DNA of 64,000 nt from Cryptomeria japonica. Lineage: Eukaryota > Streptophyta > Pinopsida > Cupressales > Cupressaceae. The notes under the pieces are model-generated. The model ran no database searches, was not told the DNA's origin, and saw nothing but the letters and a program-made list of their open reading frames with translations. Shown here piece by piece: positions 1-11,392 of this stretch. Location: contig NC_081410.1 of NCBI RefSeq assembly GCF_030272615.1, forward strand, positions 141,824,849 through 141,888,848, written 5' to 3'. A program made the translations under genes and the position numbers. How positions within the stretch are numbered: position 1 is the first letter of the stretch; each line of letters opens with the position of its first letter.

Positions 1-209
1 AGTAAAGTGGTAGTTTGATAAAGGTTTTGTGCATGCAGGTTGCTTGGAAGGGAAAGTGGTGGTTTGGAGAGATGTAATAGTGACTGTTGAATGTTTCCAA
101 GTGTTTAAAAGGGTAAGGGACACTTATTTGGGGTTGTGTTGGGTGACTATCTCAGATAAAGGTATGACAGTCACAGCTGACAGTGAATTCTTGTGTTGGA
201 ACTTAAGTT

Positions 210-1259
210 TGTTGGTATTTTGGTATGGTTTTGTCATTGATGTCAACACCTACTAAAACACTAGCACTTTGGAGATACAGTAGAATTCACCAGCAAGCAA
301 GTAACTATTGCACAATTACTGGTATATGGTTCACCGGTAGGATATAATGATCATCGGTACTTGGAATGATATGGAAGACACATGGTTATGTCGAAGACAT
401 TGTTTGGACATCTTGTCCTGGAGAATTGTTCATTGGTATATTCATAGTTGCATATTTGTCGTTACCGGAAAATAGGTCTAGGGTTACACCAGGAGGTTTA
501 TCTTTTCCAGATCAGCATTGCATGCTACGGAGATGATTAATTGTTGTTGTAAATGCATTAAGCCAACATGCTCAAATGGTTATTGCATCGGATATTATAT
601 TGTTTGTAAAATATTTTATTGTAATATCTTGTAGAGCCGACCTACTAAAATTGGTCTTAGGTTATGGTATAAATGTAAGATCTTATTTGTAAGATCAAGT
701 GTGGAATGCAAAAAAGGATTGTGTGAAAGTATATGCGAGATTAAGCAGAGCTATACATGAAGACATCATTCGAAGGTGAAGCTAGGTTTTTGTGAAATCA
801 TATCAGCATTACACCGGTACTGAATCCAGCATATGAAGATGTTATTTTGTGCAGTACATCATTATTGGATTTAACCATCCAACTATAGTTAGTGTGACTC
901 CCATTTTTTGATTGAGCAGTGAGCTCTAGGTTGTTGGCCTTTCTGCATGTGCAGACCCCATTTATGTACACTTACTATCTGCAGTAGTATCATCTGATTG
1001 TGGGTAAGGTTTCCCACCGTGGTTTTTCCCCTTACAGGGTTTCCATGTACAAATATTGGTGTTATGTGTTGTGGATGACTTTGTGTTAATGTTTCATGCA
1101 TTAATCTTTACCGGTATAGCAATTAACTGTTAAAACTGTCTACCGGCATACTTAACTAGTTTACCGGTATTAAGCAATAAGTTGGTTAAGTTGTTTTTGG
1201 TTTGAATTTATTTGACAACTGATTCACCCCCCCCTCTCAGTTGTCTTTGGGACCTAACA
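210..1259 (+). mobile_element. Solo LTR of a Copia-type retrotransposon
   Basis: The block opens with TGTTGGTATT and closes with CCTAACA, so it has TG...CA ends. It is bracketed by the same five bases, AAGTT, at 205-209 and 1260-1264, which is a target-site duplication. The stretch after the start (GTCATTGATGTCAA) and the block near 1018-1068 (GTGGTTTTTCCCC, GGGTTTCCATGT, GGTGTTATG) resemble the LTRs of the Copia element further right (18817-20355, read on the minus strand), so the family is related. There is no internal region or second LTR, which fits LTR-LTR recombination. ACCGGT-type words recur through it. Strand is assigned from the TGTTGG start. Confidence 0.85.
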
Positions 1260-1264
1260 AAGTT

Positions 1265-2635
1265 GCAGTCAAAGGTTGGATTGTTAGGTTGCATTGGGGA
1301 ATAGTATTGAGTTGTGTTGAGGATTCAAGAGTCCTAAGGTGTAAGGGTTTATTTCAAACCAAGAGTTGTTAAGGGTTGTTGAATTTTTAAGGTGAAATTT
1401 TATGGGACAGACACAGCCATATAAGTTGTTTGATGTGCTGACAGAGGTTTGAATCTTTTAATAAGTCATTGTGAGTGCTTTGGAGTATGGGGATGGTTTG
1501 GTTATGTGTAGGTGAGTCAAGGTTGTTACCACAAGAAGTGGAGCCTAGTTGTCAATACAAGGGTTGTTGAGTTGTTAATATGAAGGATGTTGCCATAGGA
1601 ATGGGTATGTGTTCAAACAAAAGTTGCAGACCAGAGTATGTTATGACCAATAAGAGCATTGTTTGTGAGATCAAGTTTGGATTGAAAGGTTGGATAAGGT
1701 TATTGAGGCCTAATTTACCATAGTGGTCATTTGAAGAAGCAAAGAGATTGTGAGTGAGTCATGAATGATGGTGGATCTTGGAGATAGGTCCTAATTGTGA
1801 GTATGAAGGTGTTGTTACCAAATAAAGATGGAACCATGAAGTGTTTCATTGCAATTTTTAAGAGGTCCATGATGGCTCCTCATCATCACATGACCCTCCC
1901 TGTGTTACTCTGGGGTTCAGTTGCTCCTGCACCACTTGTGACCTCTCTTTCAAGAGTACAAGTTTTCCACTACTAGGCCAACTCAGGTTGTCTTTGAACT
2001 CATGCATTGCCACTACTTTGTAGGCATTGATATCATTGTTTCATAGCGTAGTAAACTGTCAATATATATGCATCCACATTATCTTGGTTTATTTCTAACT
2101 TTGGGAGTCATGGTGTCAAGTATTAATGGTGTCACTATCCTCATACTACAATGGTCACTACATTTATCTTATCAGAGTGCTTTGACATTGTTGTAATATA
2201 GTTGTTGCTCTTGTGATCTGTCAATGGTTGTTGTTCATAATGATAGTGATGCCTCCTATTCTAGGTCATGCCTAGGACAAAATCTATACCTATGCTTTAA
2301 GTTTTCTTATTAACCTCAAATTGGCATTATGTTGATCTCCACAAAACCTCAAATTACCCGTCCCTCGAACGTCCCTGCATCGGGTACTTGGAGTACCCGA
2401 GCACTATGTTACTATGTTGAATGTGCAATGGTTTTGGTTCATTTTACAATTTCTCTACGTTTAAGTATTTAAATTTAGTATATTAAACTAAAACATCATT
2501 TCATAACTAGCATTTCAAGTTCTTTATAACTAGTTCTAAGAAGACTTTTGTACTTACGACATCGTTTTGTTTAGTTTGTGAAGGTTATAGACCGAAGTTT
2601 TCATAGCCCAATTTTTTTGCCTGTGAAGAAAGATC
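1265..2635. other. Intergenic stretch, no gene recognised
   Basis: No reading frame of recognisable content on either strand. It contains many GTTGTT words and one short hairpin at 2381-2399. It separates the solo LTR from the CACTA transposase pseudogene and may include that gene's promoter side. Confidence 0.5.
2381..2399. repeat. Perfect 8-bp hairpin
   Basis: CGGGTACT, a three-base loop TGG, then AGTACCCG. It lies about 240 bases before the start of the transposase reading frame and is unusually GC-rich for its surroundings. Function unknown. Confidence 0.6.
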
Positions 2636-5600
2636 ATGTCAGATAATATCAACAAAGAACAAAATAAGGAGACAATTGCTAGATTGTGGTCTAGCTTGAA
2701 AATAAAAGGTGATGGAAAATGTTATTGTCCCTACAAAAATTGTAAGGGATTAAAGACTAGAAGACTTCTAATCACAAGATCTGAGAAATATTGTAGGAAG
2801 CATGGTCACATCGAAGGGGAGCATGATTATTTTCCATTGGTAAGTTGTTCATTATATCATTTTAACAATTTATATACATAAGAAATCACTTGATGATGAG
2901 ATCGTGATCATGGTTTTTTTTATGTCAATCATTTTTATATAGGTGGAGCACCCTAGGGAACATGATATGGACTTCCATAACCCAAAGAATATGGTTTTCC
3001 AAGTGGAAGAACATGGAGGTGTGAATATCAAAGCTGAAGATAATGATCCTATGGAAGAAGATGATCATGCGCCAGAAAACATAATTGAAGATGATGGTAC
3101 AAATACATTGATCCATGACACATTTAGTGTTGTCGCAACTGATCATGATGATCAAGATGACTTTGATTTTGTTCATGATGTACCTCTACTTGAGAAGGCA
3201 TGTAAGCCCCTTTATGAAGGCTCCCAAACAACTCTTCTCTCTATTGTATTGTTGTTGGTGAACTTGAAGGTTATGAAAAATTTATCCAACATAACAATCT
3301 CACGTATGTTAAGGTATGTCATATATGTCATCTTTTTTCATCTATTTTTGTTGTTATTTTATTATAGTTAATAAACGGTGAAACATGCACCATTAAGATT
3401 CTTTATATTAACAAATTATGTTTTTAGTTGTAGATTGATAGGTGAGTTTTTGTTACCACTATCAAATATTCTACCTCGCTCATACCGAGAATTATTTGTA
3501 ATTATGAAACATATTAGAATGGAGTATCAAGCAATAGATGCATGTCCCAATGATCATATTATATATCATAAACAACATGAATTTGCAACACAATGCCCTG
3601 AACATCATATGAGTAGATATCAAACAAATTAACTAACAAAAAAGGTGTCTCGCAAGGTTCTTCGTTATATTCTCAGTATTCCATGTTTGCAATGATTATT
3701 TAGGTGCAAAAGCTTGGTGCAATTTATAGATTACCATGCATGCAATAGAAGTCAAGACGATATTATTCGAATTCCTATGGATGGTTTTGCATTTATGGAC
3801 ATAGACAAAAAGTGGCCACACTTTAAATAAGAACCTTGTAATCTCAGGCTTTCATTGGCAGCAGATGTTGTCAATCCAGTTGGAGAGTTGAGATCTACTT
3901 ACTTGGTGTGGCCTGTTTTTGTTATCAACAATAACATTCCTCCATGGATGTCAGTAAAGAGGGAGCACATAATGTTGGCAATGATTGTTCCAGGTATTTT
4001 TTCATTTAATAGTCATCTACATTAAATTATAAATATTGCAGCAAAATGGTCATAATAATTATGTAATGTGTTTTTTTCATTCAACTAGGTAAGTGTCAAG
4101 TTAAAAATATGAATGTATATATTGAGCCTCTTATCGACAAGTTGTTGGAGTTATGGAATGGTGTCACTATGTATGACATCTCTAGACCAATAGGACAAAG
4201 ACAATTTCAATTCCATGCAATCCTTGTATGGAAAATTCATGATGCCCTAGGGCTCACATATTTTTGTGGTATGTTATAGTGTTAAACTTGCACATAATTA
4301 TAAATATAAAAATTATCATATTTAATCCAATTATACATGATCCTGTAGGTCTTCAAACAAAGGGAAAATTTCCATGTCTAGTTTGTGGTCCAAAGATGAA
4401 ATCTCGTCCTTCAAAAAGTTTAGGAAAGAAGGTGTTTGATGAGTATAGGCACTTCCTCCACAAAAATCATAAGTATCAAAATATTGAAAAATATCTTTGC
4501 AATGGGAAAGAAGAGACTATATCAAAGCCACAAAGAATGACACCTTCCCTATGGATGTTGGAATATAATAGAATTAATCGTCAAGGTAATGTCATTCCAT
4601 CTAATGGTTTATGTTTGGAATTTATATTTTTATATTATGTTTTGTTTACTGATGATGTAATTGATGATGATTGTCGTTGTTAACTTTTAAAACTTATATT
4701 CCTCCTAAAGGTCATCAAGGCATTAATGACCACCTTAAAAAGGGACTAAAAAGTAATCCTAGACAATTTAGTAGGTTTCCCTACAACGAGCAGCCAAATT
4801 GTGCATTTGTTTAATACTGTGTATATTGGAAAGAATATAACAGAGACATTATAGAAAATATTGGATGGAAGGCGTGACAAAGAAAAAATTGTCAAAATTT
4901 ATAGTGACATTCAGGAATCCAATCATGCAATGAAAAATGTCATTCAATCAAATAGTGATGGAGACCAGATTAATATAAGTGCCCTTCCTTGGTTATTAAT
5001 GGAGCAGCAAAGCAATGCTATAAAAGAAGTCATACGAAAAATTTGTTTTCCCACAGGATTTGTTGCAAACATAAACAATCTCATAACAAAGAAAAGTGAA
5101 TTTGGGCCAGGGATGAAAACGCATGATTGGTGTACCTTCATTAAGGTAATTCATGTTCTTGTGTATTTACTATATATTTGTATACTACATGTACTTTTCA
5201 TTGTATTATGTTAGAAAACAATGAAAAAGATCATTTTATAATTGTTCCAGTATGTTCTACCTCTATCTCTCCCAGACCAATTCAACAACAATGTCAAGCA
5301 AGTTATATATGATCTTGGAAAATACATGAGGTGAGTAGTGATATTTGTTCAGTTTGTTGTATAGATATTATATGTGTGATTTGTTTTACTTGTTATGTAA
5401 TATATTGTATATTATTTTGTAAAGTCTCGTTAATATATTTGTGTCTTGAATCTCTTATAGGTGGTTGTCATCTAAAGAAATTCATAAAGAAGATATAAAA
5501 TATTGGAAGAGAAAAATTCCTTGTCTAATGTGTGAAATGCAAAAGTGTCTACCTTCAACTTTTTTCAATGCACAAGATCACTACCTCATACACCAAGTTG

Positions 5601-6825
5601 AGGAGATTGAATTGTGTGGACCTACACACACAAGGTCAATGTGGATGGCTGAGAGGCACTTGAAATTTTTGAAGTATTTGGTTTGACAAAGAGAACATCC
5701 TGAGGGTTCTATGGTGGAGGGATATATGTTATACCAAACTATGGTGTACATTATTAAATACCTTCCTAAGTTTGCGGCAAAGATCCATGTAGATCGTATT
5801 TGGGATCCCAACTCCATTAACAAATTTAAAGGGGAGTACCTGATGGGGAAAGGTAGAATGAGGAAAGTGAGAGGTAATTATTTGATATTTCAGTTATTTT
5901 ATATATATTGTAGTTAATTTATTTGTAATCTTCAATATACTTAAGTTGTAAATTTCTAGTTATTTTTTGTACAGTTGCTCGAGAGTGGGATGCACTACAT
6001 TTGTATGTTGCAAACAATCTTGATTAGATGATGGTATGGATTCAACAATGTCAACAATCTGGTTGCACATTAACATGGGAAGGTGTGACTTCATTTGTTA
6101 AAGAAGCGCATCGTAATGGAGATTCTAGTGTTACACAAAGGGAAATTGATTTAGAATATGGTTTAAGAGATAAACGGGTATGTATAAATATATTAATCAC
6201 CCATATTATTTTTTTTTTTTCAATTGTAATGATGTACATATTATATATGTTTGACATTTTGCAGGTGAAACACCACAAGGCTATGTGATGCAATGGTCAT
6301 AACTTTTGCATCAAAAAGTTGGATGACACAAATAAAACTTGTGATTCTGGAATAAGTGCAATATTTCAAGTGACTAATATTTCATCTAGAAGCGACATAC
6401 ATCCTCGAGTCTCAGAAAATCGATACTATAGGATTTTTGATGATATATTTGAGTGTGAGTTTAGGTCCTTCAAATTAGTTCTTTTCATCATCAAATGGTA
6501 CAGGCTACGATTGAATGAAAATGATCTTGACAGAACTACTATTGAACATGATAATGGATTTACAATGGTTAATACAAGGTCACTTGAGCTAGCTAGAAAT
6601 GAGCCCTATGTTCTTCCAAGCCAATGTGAGCAGGTATTTTACTCAAAGGTTCCTCATAAATTGGGTTGCTCATTTGTTGTTAGACATGATCCAAGAGGAA
6701 GGCCGATAAAGTATAATGTGATGGAAGAAGAAGATATCGAAGAAGTAGAAGATGATGTAGATGATGATCATGATCGACAATTAGTTGATGATGTTCCTGA
6801 TGGAAATGTTCATGAAGAAGAAGAA

Positions 6826-6875
<50 letters not shown>

Positions 6876-6891
6876 GTTGGATGAAGAATAA
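2636..6891 (+). pseudogene. CACTA (En/Spm) TNP2-type transposase gene, intron-rich, decayed
   Basis: The transposase of a CACTA DNA transposon would cut and move the element. Domain order matches the family. A cysteine/histidine transposase-associated domain lies at 2636-2838 (CYCPYKNC) and an acidic segment at 2943-3190. Next come Transposase_21 pieces: ACPNDHIIY near 3540, RIPMDGFAFMDID near 3770, PPWMSVKREH near 3940, KGKFPCLVCGP near 4362. A DUF4218 region follows (ISALPWLLME near 4976, HPEGSMVEGY near 5696) and then DUF4216 (YYRIFDDIFECEF near 6424, LPSQCEQVFYSKVP near 6615). Exons are joined by good GT...AG introns, for example 2840-2942, 3993-4089, 4270-4349, 5145-5250 and 5331-5460. 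Stops interrupt exons near 3828, 5684 (CGA to TGA) and 6026, so it is a pseudogene as read. The last exon (6319-6891) ends in a long Asp/Glu tail. Confidence 0.85.
6826..6873 (+). repeat. (GAT)16 microsatellite coding poly-Asp
   Basis: Sixteen uninterrupted GAT codons inside the last exon of the CACTA transposase pseudogene. They extend an already acidic C-terminal tail (Glu/Asp from about 6721 on). Confidence 0.9.
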
Positions 6892-7048
6892 TATCAATGA
6901 CATGAATGAAATGTATTGGTATGCAATTAGTAAATTATCTAATGCCACCAGTAGGAGATAGAGACAGATAGAGTGTTGGTTATCCCTCATTTTGTGTGAC
7001 ATTTTTTAAGTTTGTGTTTATTTATTGAATGTGGATTGTTTATTAGCT

Positions 7049-7113
7049 ATGTGATGGATGGTGATTTATGATACATATGTGATCGATGGTGATTTATGAT
7101 ACATATGTGATGG
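7049..7113. repeat. 28-bp tandem repeat, about 2.3 copies
   Basis: Units start at 7049, 7077 and 7105 with the word ATGTGAT(G/C)GATGG. The first two units differ by one base. It lies just 3' of the transposase pseudogene. Confidence 0.85.
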
Positions 7114-7194
7114 ATTAAAACATGTTTATGATGATACATATGTTTATATTATTACTCATATATTTAATGCATTTATTATTTCTCAAATTACAAA

Positions 7195-7650
7195 TGTAAT
7201 GCTTATGATGCTCAATTGTTGGTGTCAATTACATGTATATATTTTGTGTGATTCTGTCATCCTTGGTGGAAATGGGTAATCGACTATAGACATCGTCAAC
7301 CCTTTTGTTCAGGACCCTGCACTTTCTAGATAAACAAAAGGTGAGGAATTAAAAAATATACAATGATTATGATGTATGCATATTGTTCATGTTGTCTACT
7401 ATGTAATTTTTAGCACACGTATCATGTAATGCTTATAATGCTCAATTATTGGGGATGATTACATGTACATATTTTGTGTGATTTTGTCATCCTTGGTGGA
7501 AACAGGTAATTGACTACAGACATCGTCAACCCTTTTGTTGAGGACCCTGCACTTTCTAGATAAACGAAAGGTAAGGAAAAAAAATATACAATGATTATGA
7601 TGTCTGTATATTGTTCATGTTATCTACTATGTAATTTTTAGCTAACATAA
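7195..7650. repeat. Direct tandem duplication, about 230 bp
   Basis: The stretch from about 7198 recurs from about 7428, offset 230 bases. Shared words include TTTTGTGTGATT, TCATCCTTGGTGGAAA, CATCGTCAACCCTTTTGTT, GGACCCTGCACTTTCTAG and CAATGATTATGATGT. The copies differ at scattered bases and small indels. A worn third trace (CCCCTTTGATGACGATCCTGC) follows near 7680. It lies in the 3' flank of the CACTA transposase, where subterminal repeats of such elements are expected, but no terminus was found. Confidence 0.85.
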
Positions 7651-8400
7651 GATAAATGAATTACATATGCAGGAACCTGAACCCCTTTGATGACGATCCT
7701 GCATAATGTCATGGATTCACAAGTATAAGTCAATACACCCTATAAAAACCATTTATTAATTGCTTGCTTTATCTTTAATAATAAGCCAGGTTTTAGCAAC
7801 AATATTTTGTCAAAACTTTAATTTTTTTTCTCATCGAAAACATGTTATAGCTCATTCCACCTTCTCCGCCCTCCTATATTCTTTAGGTGATGAAGAAGAC
7901 TAATTTTATGAGTTTTTCAAACTCCAAAACTACTAGGATAACAAACAACCCTTGTTTTTCAAACCTCGACATTAGCAACAAATCTAATACACTTATCAAC
8001 ACTTGAGGCCCTAACCGAATTTAACTTTCACAGAAGACCAATCAGAATAAAATGAAAATAGTCGCCTTTTGTCTCAAATGCACTTTATATTCTTCTAACT
8101 TGTTATTGTAATAAAAAATCTTCACACGAGGATTTAAGATAACAACCACTTACTTTAAATGGTTATAACAGAGAACTAATTTGAAAATAAAGAATCCACA
8201 ACACAATTGAAAATAAGAAAACCATTTGTTTTGTATTATCTTGAAAATAAAGTCTTTTGACATGAAACATGGAGATATACTTCAAAAAAAAAATTGTAGC
8301 TATCTATTTCTATCTTCCAAAACTTGTTCTCATCAAATGATTACATTGAATAGTATATAATATGCCAAAGGGTCATTCCCTTTGATTGAAGTCTTTTGAG
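7651..8400. other. No gene recognised
   Basis: AT-rich sequence without a supported reading frame or repeat. It lies between the duplicated 3' flank of the transposase pseudogene and the decayed C-terminus of the minus-strand unknown gene. Confidence 0.5.
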
Positions 8401-8422
8401 AATAGATGAAACCTACAACTAA

Positions 8423-11392
8423 TCATCTAGTTAAGAATAAATGCACATTAGTTAAATGTGATAGATACTTATCATTGTATCTAGTATCACAATAATGGAT
8501 TGTGTCTCGGGCTTCCACCTCCATCAAGACCATGTTTTCCATGAAATCTGCCACCTTATCAATGTTCTGGTCTTCAGCTGCTTTCAGTGTACTCTTGAGT
8601 ATATGTTGACATTCACAGATCCTGGTCATTTTCTCTTTGTGCTCTCCATATTTGTTGATTAGGGATGAATATTATTTGTGATATTATGGTGGAAGGTTTC
8701 TCCTTCTTGTCTTAATTCTCTCAAGTATTCTTTGTGATATTTTATCAAATTATCACAGTTCTGCATTGTATCAGGTTGTGTGTCATCTCCATTCTGTAAC
8801 TCCTAGGATCTCTCATGCAATCTCTTATCCAACCATTCATGTTCTTCAATAATAGCGTGGTTCTTGTTGTATATGTCCTGGTACTTATCCATTCATGTCA
8901 TCATATTAGTGAACCTTCTCTAAATCAGGACTGAAATGGTTTTATTTTTTGGCGTTTTCAATTGAGCCTATAGTTGATAGTTTTCTTCTTTCAATTTACC
9001 AATCTTGGTCTGGGACTGTGAGCTCTCGCCCTACATCAACAATCTTTGTGGCTCCTTTTGTTTTAACATTTCTTTCAAATGATCAACCTTTGTTCTCATC
9101 CTGACAATTTCAATCTTGTTTGATTGATTCTCCTTCACCAAGAATTGAATCTATGCCTTGTTCAGCTTGGCTATATTTACTCCCAAATTTGTTGTCATTA
9201 TGGGATCCATCTCACCAACTTGTAATATCATGATGTGTCCAAAATATTTTTGAGTATCAATAACCATAGGCTTCTTACTTGGGGGATACAGTGACCATAT
9301 TCGCATAGAAAGTTTGTCAGGGTTATATAGTGATCGCATGTACACTTGGGTCACACCCTCAAGAGACAATTTGTGCTTTCCATCAATATCATGAAGAAAA
9401 CTATCAAATATTACGGATAAATTCATATCCCATCCAAGAAAGATCAAAATATATGCATCTTTGAGAAGCTTCCCTCCTCTTTCAAGAGTCATCAGGGCCA
9501 TTTCTTATGCTACTTCATTTTCTAAGGTGGTTGATAATTGTTTTTCATTTGAGGTATTGACCTCATCAACACTCTCCCTAATTTATTTTCCTTTTATTAT
9601 GTACAAGAATGACATAAATTCAGGAGACGTTATAAAATAATCATCTTATATAAAAGTGCCAATTGCCTTGGATCATCGTCTACTGGGATTCCTTCATTAG
9701 GATCCCTAACAGGTGACACATGTTCTTCAATCAGTATCTTGGAGAATTGTTCAAATGAAAGCTCATCTTCTTTTGACAACTCCTCCTCATTTGAAGATGA
9801 TATATCTACAGTCTACTTCTTCATAGCCTTTTTCTCAACATCATTATTATGATCATCAATAGCCATTTCAGCATCCTCCTCATCCAAATTCCTTATTAAA
9901 TCATCACTTAAATATGAGATGTGTTCATTATCACCCAGTCTTTTATTCTTCCTCACTAAATGAACATACCCTTCTGGGTCAAATTTTTTTCTTGGAGCAC
10001 CCAATTTCATGTTATATGATACAATTTGTTCCATGTGAGATCATGCCCTTCTCTCCCATTGACAACAAACTCGCCAACACATTGAGTCTTTGGCAGAAAG
10101 GATTGATTATCATGTGAAGTTAAATGCATATAATTTGATTCTCCCATTTGCCTTGTGATATCTAGATAAGCTATTATGTTAGGAACCGTTTTAGGCAAAA
10201 ATAGTGGGGCACCCTCAAAGTCATAAACCCTTATCATGGTTACATCGGAGAAGTAGTACCAATCTCCCCAACTGTGTTTAACAGTCTTTTGTCCTCCAAA
10301 ATCTATAGGCCTTAATAATCTCTTTATATCTTCTGAAAGTGTGAAGTTGCAAGGGTAATTATAAAACCTGTAAAGCGTTTTAACAAAAAATTCTTCAAAA
10401 TGATTGTAATTTGACCTAACAAATCTGCAATCCTGTATTGAAGTCCATAATTGGACTGGCAGAGAATGGTTATCATCATCATATCTTCTTATCCTCATTT
10501 TGTCAGGCCATAGACCCATCTCTTGCCCATAAAACAACACCATATGCATGAGAAAGGAATAGTGTGCAAAATGAATCTTTGAAGAGTCCTTCTAGATGGT
10601 TGTAAGTCCCATCACAAGCTGCTCTGCTATGAATGTGGAAAAATCAAACTCTTTGGCCTTTTGGGATTGAATGTCCACCGCAATAATCATGGATTTGACT
10701 CTCATAAAATCTAGAGTATTCAACCCTGATACCTGACCAATTGAGTAATATGTGTATTTAAAATAGTCCTTAAATGAGTTTACATGAAATGCCAAACCTT
10801 CCCCTTTTTCCAATGGTACCTCAGGATTTAGCATATGAAAGGGTAACCCCCACCTGACATAAGTGGTATCCAATCTTTTGTATTATTCCAGCAAATTCCC
10901 AAGGATGATAGGATGATCATAAGCTCCAGGAAAATCAAAAACCTTATAAATTGCCTCTTGTGACACGAAGAAGCAGGGGTTCCCATCCTGATCGCATATT
11001 GCCCTTTTATTTGGATCAAAGTTTTGTGCCAGCAACTTCAGGAGATCAACATTAACATACACATTTTGAACCACAAGTTTTCCCAGACTCAATTACCATG
11101 AATTGCAAATGGGCTTTGGTTTTTAACGTCTATGAGAGTGAAACAAAAATAACTCATATCCCCTAACAGTCGTGTATACATCTCCTACATCAGCATAATT
11201 ATCTTCTAATTTCCACTTTGTGTACCTCTTAGGTTTAGGGGTGGAACCTGGCAATTGATCCAGAAGGTCCTGATTTAGTTTTTTGTCCTCCCCCTTGGTT
11301 TTCAAACTTGTTTCATCTATTTTTTGTTTCTTTCCTTTACCCTTGCTCGTTTCCCCTCTTTGTCTCCTTGCAGAACCACTAGAGCTTTCCAT
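8423..11392 (-). pseudogene. Unrecognised repeat-family protein, copy 1 (decayed)
   Basis: About 3 kb of broken reading frame. It begins at 11392 with MESSSGSARRQRG, a basic N-terminal tail. Conserved blocks then run down the strand: DQLPGS and YELFLFHSHRR (11123-11290), GNPCFFVSQEAIYKVFDF (about 10945), YFKYTYYSIGQVSGL (about 10740), DIQSQKAKEFDFSTF (about 10650), YGQEMGLW (about 10510), FEEFFVKTL and SWGDWYYFSDV (10240-10400), then VGEMDPIMTTNLGVNIAKL (about 9170). The 3' part contains charged, possibly coiled-coil sequence. The same blocks in the same order recur at 40373-43460. Stops and frameshifts break it, one a likely Trp codon turned TAG near 10594. I do not recognise the family. A distant link to plant mobile domain proteins or a transposon-borne accessory protein are guesses. 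Confidence 0.65.

Noticed and set aside
2402-2420. CACTATGTTAC as the left terminus of the CACTA element
   Set aside because: No matching inverted end or target duplication was found downstream; the same 11 bases also occur by chance in the Copia LTR.
6781-7002. Minus-strand Ile-rich ORF
   Set aside because: It is the reverse complement of the (GAT)n tract of the transposase exon.
7049-7650. CRISPR array
   Set aside because: Repeats are contiguous or long, with no uniform short repeats and unique spacers; the sequence is plant nuclear.
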